NCBI GenBank assembly: GCA_037443205.1
Contig: JBBIOU010000032.1
Coordinates: forward strand, 1-32,872
Direction of reading: 5' to 3'
Source of the DNA: JBBIOU01 sp037443205
Lineage (GTDB): Bacteria > Bacteroidota > Bacteroidia > Flavobacteriales_D > UBA2798
Length of the DNA: 32,872 nt
Under the pieces are notes generated by a model, which saw only the letters and a program-made list of their open reading frames with translations, was not told where the DNA came from and made no database searches. The position numbers and the translations under genes were made by a program. Each line of letters starts with the position of its first letter. Position 1 is the stretch's first letter. Shown piece after piece: positions 16,534 to 23,413 of this stretch.

Positions 16534-17028
16534 TTGAAAAAATTATTTTTAATCAGGCATGCCAAATCAAGCTGGGACGATATAAGTTTAAATGATTTTG
16601 ATCGTCCGTTAAACGAGCGGGGCAAAAAAAATGCTCCCATGATGGGAGAAGTTTTAGCTTCTAAAAAGATATTGCCGGATTTAATTATCAGCAGTCCGGC
16701 AAAGCGGGCATCTAAAACTGCCCAAATCATTGCCGAAAAATTAGGGTATAAATCAAAACACATTATTTATGCCCGCGAAATCTACGAGGCTAATGTTAAA
16801 ATACTGTTGGCATTGGTAACAAGTATTGACAAAAAATACGATTGCGTAATGCTTTTTGGGCATAATCCGGCATTGACAGATTTTTTAAATTATTTAACCG
16901 ATACTAATATTATAAACATACCAACCTGTGGTATCGCTCAAATAAACTTTCATACGCATGATTGGCGCGAAATATCAAAAGATACGGGTGAACTGGTTTA
17001 TTTTGATGTACCTAAAAACTACTCTTAG
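16534..17028 (+). CDS. SixA-like histidine phosphatase
   Basis: 164 aa of the histidine phosphatase (phosphoglycerate-mutase-like) superfamily. It has the RHAK motif with nucleophile H9 (LFLIRHAKSSW) and the second histidine in LFGHNPALTDF. The short length and the N-terminal LIRHAKSSWD match the SixA-type phosphohistidine phosphatases. The start is TTG at 16534; the next residues, KKLFLIRHAK, are the family start, so there is no room for another. Likely cytoplasmic. The substrate (phosphohistidine protein or small molecule) is inferred from the family only. It converges with ftsY, 12 nt apart. Confidence 0.9.
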   Translation: MKKLFLIRHAKSSWDDISLNDFDRPLNERGKKNAPMMGEVLASKKILPDLIISSPAKRASKTAQIIAEKLGYKSKHIIYAREIYEANVKILLALVTSIDKKYDCVMLFGHNPALTDFLNYLTDTNIINIPTCGIAQINFHTHDWREISKDTGELVYFDVPKNYS

Positions 17029-17040
17029 GCTGTGTATAAG

Positions 17041-17982
17041 TTATTTAAATAAAGAGTCAACAAACTCTTTTTTGTTAAACAGTTGTAAGTCGTTTATTTT
17101 TTCGCCCACTCCTATATATTTTACCGGTATTTTAAATTGGTCTGAGATGCCAATCACTACGCCACCTTTTGCCGTTCCGTCCAGCTTGGTTAGGGCCAGT
17201 GCGCTAACGCTGGTAGCCTGAGTAAATTCTCTGCATTGATTGATGGCATTTTGCCCGGTAGAAGCATCTAAAACCAATAATACTTCGTGAGGTGCTCCGT
17301 TAATAACCTTATCCATCACTTTGCGCACCTTACTAAGTTCGTTCATTAAATTTACTTTATTGTGTAAACGGCCTGCCGTATCAATAATCACAACATCGGC
17401 ATTTTGTGCTTTGGCACTTTGCAAGGTATCGTAGGCAACGGCAGCCGGATCGGCACCTTGTCCCTGAGCCACAATAGATACATCTGCCCTTTGTGCCCAT
17501 ATTTTTAATTGCTCAACTGCGGCAGCTCTAAATGTATCGGCTGCACCCAACATTACTTTTTTTCCCTGGTTTTTAAATTGATGTGCCAGTTTGCCAATGG
17601 TAGTGGTTTTACCCACTCCATTTACCCCAACAACCATTATAACATAGGGTTTTGCAGGAAGGTTATTAAAATTATCTTCTGTATCATTGGCTTCTAACAA
17701 GGCTGCAATTTCTTCGCGCAATATGCGGTTTAATTCGCTTGTGTTAAGGTATTTGTCTTTTTTTACTCTGCTTTCAATTCTTTCAATTATTTTTAAGGTT
17801 GTTTCTACCCCTACATCCGATGAAATCAAAATTTCTTCTAGATTATCTAATACCTCATCATCTATTTTTGATTTACCTACAACCGCACGGGTTATTCTTG
17901 CCAAAAAGCCTTCGCGGGTTTTTTGCAGACCTTTGTCTAAACTTTCTTTATTTTCTTTACTAAATAAACCGAATAATGACAT
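17041..17982 (-). CDS. ftsY: signal recognition particle receptor FtsY
   Basis: 313 aa, an SRP GTPase that docks ribosome-SRP complexes to SecYEG. It has a short NG-type form without the long acidic A domain of E. coli. The P-loop GVNGVGKTT is at 119-127, followed by ADTFRAAAVEQL; G3 is DTAGR at 201-205 and G4 is TKLDGTAKGG near the C-terminus. An intrinsic terminator hairpin sits just 9-45 nt upstream of its ATG, separating it from DUF4295, rpmG and the rest; this is unusually close and leaves no room for a promoter between the two. Confidence 0.96.
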   Translation of the reverse strand: MSLFGLFSKENKESLDKGLQKTREGFLARITRAVVGKSKIDDEVLDNLEEILISSDVGVETTLKIIERIESRVKKDKYLNTSELNRILREEIAALLEANDTEDNFNNLPAKPYVIMVVGVNGVGKTTTIGKLAHQFKNQGKKVMLGAADTFRAAAVEQLKIWAQRADVSIVAQGQGADPAAVAYDTLQSAKAQNADVVIIDTAGRLHNKVNLMNELSKVRKVMDKVINGAPHEVLLVLDASTGQNAINQCREFTQATSVSALALTKLDGTAKGGVVIGISDQFKIPVKYIGVGEKINDLQLFNKKEFVDSLFK

Positions 17983-17990
17983 GGTATTGA

Positions 17991-18027
17991 ATAAAAAAGG
18001 GCTTCTCAGTTTACCTGTAAGAAGCCC
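17991..18027 (-). terminator. intrinsic terminator between DUF4295 and ftsY
   Basis: On the minus strand GGGCTTCT and AGAAGCCC (18027-18020 and 18006-17999) form a perfect 8-bp stem with a 13-nt loop, followed by TTTTTTAT. This is a standard rho-independent terminator after DUF4295. The ftsY ATG is only 9 nt beyond the T-tract, so ftsY needs read-through or a promoter upstream of, or within, this hairpin. Confidence 0.8.
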
Positions 18028-18048
18028 GTTTATGATAAAGTATTTCTT

Positions 18049-18201
18049 TTAGTTTTTTGCTAACCAGTTTTTTACTTCTTCGTTAGGAACAACTTCTTCT
18101 TTAAAGGTATAGTTACCTGTTTTAGGCGATTTTACCATTTTAATCACTTTGGTATAGTTTTTACCGCCTTTTTGTAGTGTTGCAACAACTTTCTTTGCCA
18201 T
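18049..18201 (-). CDS. DUF4295 small basic protein
   Basis: 50 aa (starts MAKKVVATLQKGGKNYTKV, ends NEEVKNWLAKN). Small lysine-rich proteins of this type are encoded directly after rpmG in many Bacteroidota and are annotated DUF4295. The gene lies 15 nt after the end of rpmG and is followed by an intrinsic terminator, so it is probably cotranscribed with rpmG. Its size, charge and location suggest association with the ribosome, but that is inference. Confidence 0.88.
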   Translation of the reverse strand: MAKKVVATLQKGGKNYTKVIKMVKSPKTGNYTFKEEVVPNEEVKNWLAKN

Positions 18202-18216
18202 AACTGATAAGATTAA

Positions 18217-18399
18217 TTATTTAATTTCTTTATGGATGGTTTTCTTTTTTAAAATCGGATTGTATTTTTTTAATTCAATTCTATCGGGAGTATTTTTGCG
18301 ATTTTTGGTTGTAATGTAGCGCGAAGTGCCCGGTAAACCGCTTTGCTTATGCTCCGTACATTCTAATATTACTTGTATTCTGTTTCCTTTCTTTGCCAT
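18217..18399 (-). CDS. rpmG: 50S ribosomal protein bL33
   Basis: 60 aa (starts MAKKGNRIQVILECTEHK). The bL33 pattern RYITTKNRKNTPDRIELKKYNP is present, given here in two parts as RYITTKNRKNTP and DRIELKKYNP. It has a single cysteine (ECTEH), so the zinc ribbon cysteines of the C+ form are missing and this is the zinc-independent type. It lies between the M24 peptidase and DUF4295 on the same strand. Confidence 0.95.
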   Translation of the reverse strand: MAKKGNRIQVILECTEHKQSGLPGTSRYITTKNRKNTPDRIELKKYNPILKKKTIHKEIK

Positions 18400-18449
18400 A
18401 AAATATCATTTAAGGGCTGCAAAGGTAAAAAAATGTTTGCAATTTGCAA

Positions 18450-19886
18450 TTACTTCTTATCATAATTCTCAAAAAATCCCTGTTCGGACATTAATTTTTC
18501 TATTTCTTCGATAGTTCTGGGCACACATGCCGATAAATTAACGTAGCCGGTTGGTGTAATAAGTATATCATCCTCTATTCTGATGCCTATATTCCACCAT
18601 TTGGGGTCGCAATCAGAGCCTTCGGGTATGTAAATTCCGGGTTCTACGGTTATAACATTACCCGGACTTAAAGGCCCATAAGTACCGGGGTCGTGCACAT
18701 CTAAGCCTAAATAATGCGAGGTGCCGTGCATAAAATATTTTCTTACGTCTTCGGGTTTTTTAATTATTCCCAGTTTCAATAAACCATCTGTTATTACTTT
18801 ATAGGCGGTATCGTGGGGTGCGTAAAATTTATTTCCGGGTTTACACCTGGTAAAAGCAGCTTCTTGTGCATTGTAAACAATTCTGTAAATTGCTGCTTCC
18901 TCTGCCGAAAATTTTCCATCTGTTGGCAAAGTACGGGTAACATCGGCTGTATAGCCATGATATTCTGCTCCGACATCAGCCACCAATAAATCTTTACTAT
19001 ATAGTTTTTTTCTGTTTGTACTGTAGTGTAGAACGCAACTGTTTTCTCCACCTCCTAAAATAGAGGGGTAACCTTCGTGTTCGGCTCCATGATGGTGAAA
19101 AACATACTGTACAATAGCTTCTGCCTGATATTCGGTCATTCCGGGTCGCAGGCTGCGGGCAAGTTCTAAAAGCGAGCGACAGGTTATTTCGATGGCTTTT
19201 TTAAGTAAAACAATCTCTTCTTCGGTTTTTATTTGTCTTAACCTTGCCATAAAATCGTTTAACTTAAATTTATTTACCTTTTTACTTATCGTATCAGTCA
19301 TCAAATCAAAATGTTTCATCATGCTAAACAAATCACCCCGGTTATGTTTATCGTCTCTGATGTCGTTATGGCGCGGCTGAATAAATATTTTGTCAAATTT
19401 GTAAAAATCAAAAACAAAATCGGCAAACTGTTTATTAGGCAAGACGTATTCAAACAATAATTCGTTTTTGGCTCTGTCGGTGCCTAAAATTTTTCCGGTC
19501 CATATTTCCTGATCCGGATTTCGTTCCTGCACAAACAGCAATTCGTTGACCACTTTGTCGCCAAATTTTTGAGGTTCTTTATATATAACCACTACGGCAT
19601 CCGTTTCGAGCAGGCCGGTCAGATAGTAAAAATCGGGCGATTGATGATATTCATAATCCACATCGTTTGAGCGGTTTCTTACCGGTGCTGCAAAGATTAA
19701 TGCAACTGTGTTGGCAGGCAAAAGTTTTCTTAATTCCTCTCTGCGTTGTTTATGGAAAGAAGCCGGTAACAAATCGTTGTCATAATCGCTATGACGGATT
19801 ATATTAACAGGTTTGGGTACAGCGTCTTGTGCATGTATTTTTAGCATCCCGGCAAGGGCAATACAAATTAGGAGTATTTTTTTCAT
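18450..19886 (-). CDS. exported M24 aminopeptidase P-type protein
   Basis: 478 aa. Signal peptide (MKKILLICIALAGML, ending HAQ), an aminopeptidase P N-terminal domain (about 35-180), and a C-terminal pita-bread M24 domain. The five metal ligands are present: D304 and D315 (ADVGAEYHGYTADVTR), H391 (GTSHYLGLDVH), E415 (VEPGIY) and E438 (RIEDD). It should remove an N-terminal residue preceding proline from peptides, in the periplasm, using two metal ions. Aminopeptidase P in most bacteria is cytoplasmic; exported forms are known in Bacteroidota. The gene interrupts the usual rpmB-rpmG neighbourhood and begins right after the rpmB terminator hairpin. Confidence 0.93.
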   Translation of the reverse strand: MKKILLICIALAGMLKIHAQDAVPKPVNIIRHSDYDNDLLPASFHKQRREELRKLLPANTVALIFAAPVRNRSNDVDYEYHQSPDFYYLTGLLETDAVVVIYKEPQKFGDKVVNELLFVQERNPDQEIWTGKILGTDRAKNELLFEYVLPNKQFADFVFDFYKFDKIFIQPRHNDIRDDKHNRGDLFSMMKHFDLMTDTISKKVNKFKLNDFMARLRQIKTEEEIVLLKKAIEITCRSLLELARSLRPGMTEYQAEAIVQYVFHHHGAEHEGYPSILGGGENSCVLHYSTNRKKLYSKDLLVADVGAEYHGYTADVTRTLPTDGKFSAEEAAIYRIVYNAQEAAFTRCKPGNKFYAPHDTAYKVITDGLLKLGIIKKPEDVRKYFMHGTSHYLGLDVHDPGTYGPLSPGNVITVEPGIYIPEGSDCDPKWWNIGIRIEDDILITPTGYVNLSACVPRTIEEIEKLMSEQGFFENYDKK

Positions 19887-19892
19887 ACCTGT

Positions 19893-19932
19893 AAAAATAA
19901 AAAATGCGCCTAAGCTATTTGCCCGGGCGCAT
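19893..19932 (-). terminator. intrinsic terminator after rpmB
   Basis: On the minus strand ATGCGCC (19932-19926) pairs with GGCGCAT (19910-19904), followed by TTTTTATTTTT. It lies 23 nt after the rpmB stop and its T-tract ends about 6 nt before the ATG of the M24 peptidase, the same tight arrangement as the terminator before ftsY. Confidence 0.78.
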
Positions 19933-19955
19933 TGTATTTATCAAAAAATGTGCTG

Positions 19956-20192
19956 TTAATCTAAAAAACCTTTTTCGCGGGCTTCTTTGATGCAGGCATA
20001 AATACCTTTTTTGCTGATGTTGCGAAGACCGGCAGCAGAAACTTTTAAAGTTATCCATCTGTTTTCTTCGGCTACAAAAAAACGTTTGGTTTGCAAATTG
20101 GGCGAAAAGGTACGTTTGGTTTTGCGGTTTGAATGAGAAACATTATTACCTACCATCTGTTTTTTACCGGTTATCTGACAAATACGTGACAT
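19956..20192 (-). CDS. rpmB: 50S ribosomal protein bL28
   Basis: 78 aa. The bL28 pattern is clear: MSRICQITGKKQMVGNNVSH at the start, RFFVAEENRWITLKVSAAGL in the middle, and a C-terminal RNISKKG. Only one cysteine, so this is the zinc-free form. A TAAATTTG box lies upstream and an intrinsic terminator directly downstream, which makes it look like its own transcription unit. Confidence 0.96.
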   Translation of the reverse strand: MSRICQITGKKQMVGNNVSHSNRKTKRTFSPNLQTKRFFVAEENRWITLKVSAAGLRNISKKGIYACIKEAREKGFLD

Positions 20193-20215
20193 AATTACAA
20201 CTTTTAATTAGGCCG

Positions 20216-20223
20216 CAAATTTA
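20216..20223 (-). promoter_or_regulatory. candidate -7 box for rpmB
   Basis: The minus strand reads TAAATTTG, matching TAnnTTTG, 23 nt before the rpmB ATG at 20192. The only upstream TTG is about 30 nt away, longer than usual, so the -33 element is not convincing. Confidence 0.5.
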
Positions 20224-20354
20224 TAAAAAAACTTATTATACTATCTATTTTTACAAAAAACTTTCTCAGAAAACTCGTCTGCTGTTGGATAACACTAAGA
20301 AACATCTAATGCATACAATATTATTATTTAGAAAAATATGATAAATAATGTTAA

Positions 20355-20387
20355 TTGAGCTATTATTGAATAATAGAATTAACTTTG
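20355..20387 (+). promoter_or_regulatory. candidate Bacteroidota promoter for leucine dehydrogenase
   Basis: TTG at 20355-20357 and TAACTTTG at 20380-20387 are 22 nt apart, near the consensus TTG-N(17-23)-TAnnTTTG of Bacteroidota. The ATG follows 21 nt after the -7 box. It is the best-formed promoter in the window. Confidence 0.62.
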
Positions 20388-20408
20388 TGCCCGAATAAAT
20401 AAATATAC

Positions 20409-21500
20409 ATGACACAAACATTAACAGCAAGCCCCAAAGAACTGAACCCAGTAATAGAGCCTATGAGCGAATGGGGTCATGAACAGGTTTTATTTTGCCA
20501 GGATAAAGCAAGCGGATTACGCGCCATTATAGCCATACACAATACAGTGCTTGGACCAAGTTTAGGAGGTACCCGCATGTGGAATTATACCAATGAATTA
20601 GAAGCCCTGCAGGATGTATTGAGGCTTTCAAGAGGCATGACCTACAAGGCGTCTGTATCAGGCCTGAATCTGGGTGGTGGCAAAGCCGTAATTATCGGAG
20701 ATTCAAGAAAAGAAAAATCCGAAGCCATGTTTCGCAGATTCGGTCAGTTTGTAGAAAGCCTGAACGGCAAATACATAACTGCCGAAGATGTGGGTATTTC
20801 GCCCAGAGAAATGAACTGGGTAAATATGGAAACCAATTATGTTGCCGGTTTGCCGGGCAAAAGCGGAGACCCCTCACCGGTTACGGCTTATGGTGTATAT
20901 ATGGGCATGAAAGCGGCAGCCAAAGAAGCATACGGCAACGAAAGCCTGAATGGAAAAAAAATTGCCGTACAAGGCGTGGGCCATGTAGGAGCTTATCTGG
21001 TAGAATACCTCACAAAAGAAAATGCCAAAGTATTTATTACCGACATACATGACGATATTTTAAATAACGTGGCTAAAAAATATGGCGCTACCGCTGTTCC
21101 GGTAAATGATATTTATGATTTAGACATGGATATTTATGCGCCTTGTGCATTAGGAGCTACCCTCAACGATGAAACACTGGCTAAACTTAAATGCCAAATT
21201 ATTGCCGGTGCCGCCAATAACCAGTTGAAAGACGAGAAAAAACACGGTGAAGAAATAATGAAAAAAGGACTGATTTATGCACCCGATTTTGTAATTAATG
21301 CCGGTGGACTGATAAACTGTTATTCTGAATTAGAAGGTTACAACAAAGAAAAAGCTTATGCCCAGGCCGAAAATATATATCATACCATTGCACAAATTTT
21401 AAAAGAGAGTAAAGACACTAATACACCTACTTATATGGTGGCTAACAGAATGGCCGAAAGACGCATCAGCGCCATTGCCAACATTAAACAATATTTTTAA
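20409..21500 (+). CDS. leucine dehydrogenase (Glu/Leu/Phe/Val dehydrogenase family)
   Basis: 363 aa. It interconverts a branched-chain amino acid and its 2-oxo acid with NAD+, releasing ammonia. The substrate-side motif GMTYKASVSGLNLGGGKAVI has K80 and K92, and TAEDVG carries the catalytic D127. The Rossmann fingerprint GVGHVG is at 189-194. Length and N-terminal region match leucine rather than glutamate dehydrogenases, which are about 90 residues longer. A specific substrate (Leu, Val or Phe) cannot be settled from sequence. It has its own promoter-like sequence and is followed 22 nt later by nusB. Confidence 0.9.
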   Translation: MTQTLTASPKELNPVIEPMSEWGHEQVLFCQDKASGLRAIIAIHNTVLGPSLGGTRMWNYTNELEALQDVLRLSRGMTYKASVSGLNLGGGKAVIIGDSRKEKSEAMFRRFGQFVESLNGKYITAEDVGISPREMNWVNMETNYVAGLPGKSGDPSPVTAYGVYMGMKAAAKEAYGNESLNGKKIAVQGVGHVGAYLVEYLTKENAKVFITDIHDDILNNVAKKYGATAVPVNDIYDLDMDIYAPCALGATLNDETLAKLKCQIIAGAANNQLKDEKKHGEEIMKKGLIYAPDFVINAGGLINCYSELEGYNKEKAYAQAENIYHTIAQILKESKDTNTPTYMVANRMAERRISAIANIKQYF

Positions 21501-21522
21501 AAAATAATTTCGTTCATTTTAC

Positions 21523-22473
21523 ATGTTAAACAGAAGGCATTTAAGGATAAAAGTTTTACAGGCTTTATACGGTTGGTTTCAGGGAGATAATGAAGATTTT
21601 GCAAAAAGCGAAAAAAATCTGTTTAACTCGATTGATAAAATTTATGATTTGTACCTCTATTATTTATTGATTTTTGAAGAACTGTTGTTTTTGGCAAACC
21701 ATAAAATTGAAGAAGCAAAAAACAAAAAACTTCCTACCCGTGCAGATCTGGAACCCAATCTGCGCTTCGTAAATAATAAGGTATTTAAAGCTTTAAGCAT
21801 CAATAAAAACTTAAAAGCTGAAGCGCAAAAACGAAAAATATCCTGGGCAAAAGACAAGGAACTGGTAAGAAAAATATTTCATGAAATCAGAGAATCCGAA
21901 CTATATGAAGCATATATGCAGGAAACAGAAAACCAATTGGAAAGCGATATAAAATTTACATCAGAAATTTTTACCGAATTTATTGCCAATTCACAAGGTT
22001 TACAAAACGAACTCGAAGAAAAATCTATATCATGGATTGACGATATTGACCTGGTTTGTAATACCGTGCTAAAAACCATCAAAAACATTAAAAACGAAAG
22101 CAATGAAAATATGCCTTTGGCCGTATTGTATAAAGAACCCGAAGAAGATAAAGAATTTGTAAAAAATCTGTTTAAAAAAACCATCGTTCAAAGCAACGAA
22201 AACGAAGCTATTATTAAAGAAAAAGCTACCAATTGGGAACTTGACCGAATTGCAGCCATGGATATGCTGCTGATGAAAATGGCTATTACCGAAGCACGCG
22301 AATTTGCCTCAATACCCACGAAAGTAACCTTAAACGAATACATAGAAATATCTAAATTTTACAGTACACCTAAAAGCAACATATTTATTAACGGTATATT
22401 GGATAAGATAATTTCCGAACTCAAAATCAAGGGGAAAATAATTAAAACCGGAAGAGGATTAATTGAAAACTAA
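21523..22473 (+). CDS. nusB: transcription antitermination protein NusB, extended form
   Basis: 316 aa, about twice the length of E. coli NusB, as is usual in Bacteroidota. The start MLNRRHLRIKVLQALYGW is the usual NusB N-terminus, and the C-terminal half has NusB-type motifs (WELDRIAAMDMLLMKMAITE, IPTKVTLNEYIEISKFYST, then INGILDKI). The middle is a charged helical insertion. NusB with NusE binds boxA RNA during rRNA transcription. It appears to be first or second in an operon with the DUF1573 lipoprotein and yajC. Confidence 0.93.
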   Translation: MLNRRHLRIKVLQALYGWFQGDNEDFAKSEKNLFNSIDKIYDLYLYYLLIFEELLFLANHKIEEAKNKKLPTRADLEPNLRFVNNKVFKALSINKNLKAEAQKRKISWAKDKELVRKIFHEIRESELYEAYMQETENQLESDIKFTSEIFTEFIANSQGLQNELEEKSISWIDDIDLVCNTVLKTIKNIKNESNENMPLAVLYKEPEEDKEFVKNLFKKTIVQSNENEAIIKEKATNWELDRIAAMDMLLMKMAITEAREFASIPTKVTLNEYIEISKFYSTPKSNIFINGILDKIISELKIKGKIIKTGRGLIEN

Positions 22474-22488
22474 TAAACCGAATAAAAT

Positions 22489-22941
22489 ATGAAAATGAAA
22501 ATGAAACTTAAACTTACCGGCCTGTTTATACTGATGCTCTTGCTCATCACTAATTATGCCTGTAAAAATAATACCCAACCTGAAAACTTAAACACAGATT
22601 TAATAGACCCCGAAAATCCACCGGTAATAACCTTTAAAGACAGTGTGTATAGTTTTGGTGATATTGCTCAGGGACAAATAGTAAAATACAGCTTTGAGTT
22701 TACCAATACCGGAAAATCAGACTTGCTTATACAATCGGTTAGAGGCTCGTGCGGTTGTACCGTGCCTAAAAACTGGCCCGATAAACCCATAAAACCCGGT
22801 GATGGAGGGAAAATAGAAGTGCACTTTGACAGTGAAGGCAAAAAAGGATTTCAACGCGTGTATATTACTATCTTAGCCAACACCAAACCTACCAAAACCG
22901 AAGTGTTTATGAAAGGCAACGTAATTGTACCTAACGAATAA
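22489..22941 (+). CDS. DUF1573 lipoprotein
   Basis: 150 aa. Lipoprotein signal peptide with C25 in the lipobox TNYAC, then a DUF1573 domain: FGDIAQGQIVKYSFEFTNTG, later VRGSCGCTVPKNWP. The fold is an immunoglobulin-like ASPM/SPD-2/Hydin type of domain. Such proteins are often encoded beside nusB and yajC in Bacteroidota, and this one is 15 nt after nusB and 35 nt before yajC. Function unknown. Confidence 0.88.
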   Translation: MKMKMKLKLTGLFILMLLLITNYACKNNTQPENLNTDLIDPENPPVITFKDSVYSFGDIAQGQIVKYSFEFTNTGKSDLLIQSVRGSCGCTVPKNWPDKPIKPGDGGKIEVHFDSEGKKGFQRVYITILANTKPTKTEVFMKGNVIVPNE

Positions 22942-22976
22942 ATTGTAAATTAATATCAACCCAAATCAAACAAACA

Positions 22977-23300
22977 ATGAACTTACTAACTGTTTTTCTT
23001 CAACAACAAAGTCCACAAGGCTCACAAAGTTTAATGCCCAACATTATCATGTTTGCTCTTATTATTGTGGTGTTTTATTTCTTTATGATTCGCCCCCAAA
23101 GCAAACGAATGAAAGAAGCAAAAAAATTTAAAGATAGTCTGCAAAAAGGACAAAAAGTAGTAACCGTTGGCGGTATTATCGGGATTATAGAAGAAGTAAA
23201 GGAAGACAATGTTTTGCTTAAAACCGAAGAAGGTAAAATCAGAGTTATTAAAGAAGGTATTTCGCCCGAAAGTACTGCCTCTTTAAATAAAACAAAATAA
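22977..23300 (+). CDS. yajC: Sec translocase accessory subunit YajC
   Basis: 107 aa. One TM helix (NIIMFALIIVVFYFFMIRP) followed by the cytoplasmic YajC motif SKRMKEAKKFKDSLQKGQKV and TVGGIIGII. YajC binds the SecDF complex in the inner membrane. The gene ends 113 nt before porW; a promoter-like box is in that gap. Confidence 0.95.
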   Translation: MNLLTVFLQQQSPQGSQSLMPNIIMFALIIVVFYFFMIRPQSKRMKEAKKFKDSLQKGQKVVTVGGIIGIIEEVKEDNVLLKTEEGKIRVIKEGISPESTASLNKTK

Positions 23301-23361
23301 TACCTCCCTGCGATATTTATAACCAACCTATTAAGTGCTACTTATTTTTAAGTACATACAT

Positions 23362-23369
23362 TATATTTG
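23362..23369 (+). promoter_or_regulatory. candidate -7 box for porW/sprE
   Basis: TATATTTG matches TAnnTTTG, 44 nt before the TTG start of the porW-like gene. No clear -33 TTG is seen at standard distance. Confidence 0.45.
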
Positions 23370-23413
23370 CATATTATAAAATAAAAAAAACAATTTTTAG
23401 TTATTAAACTATT

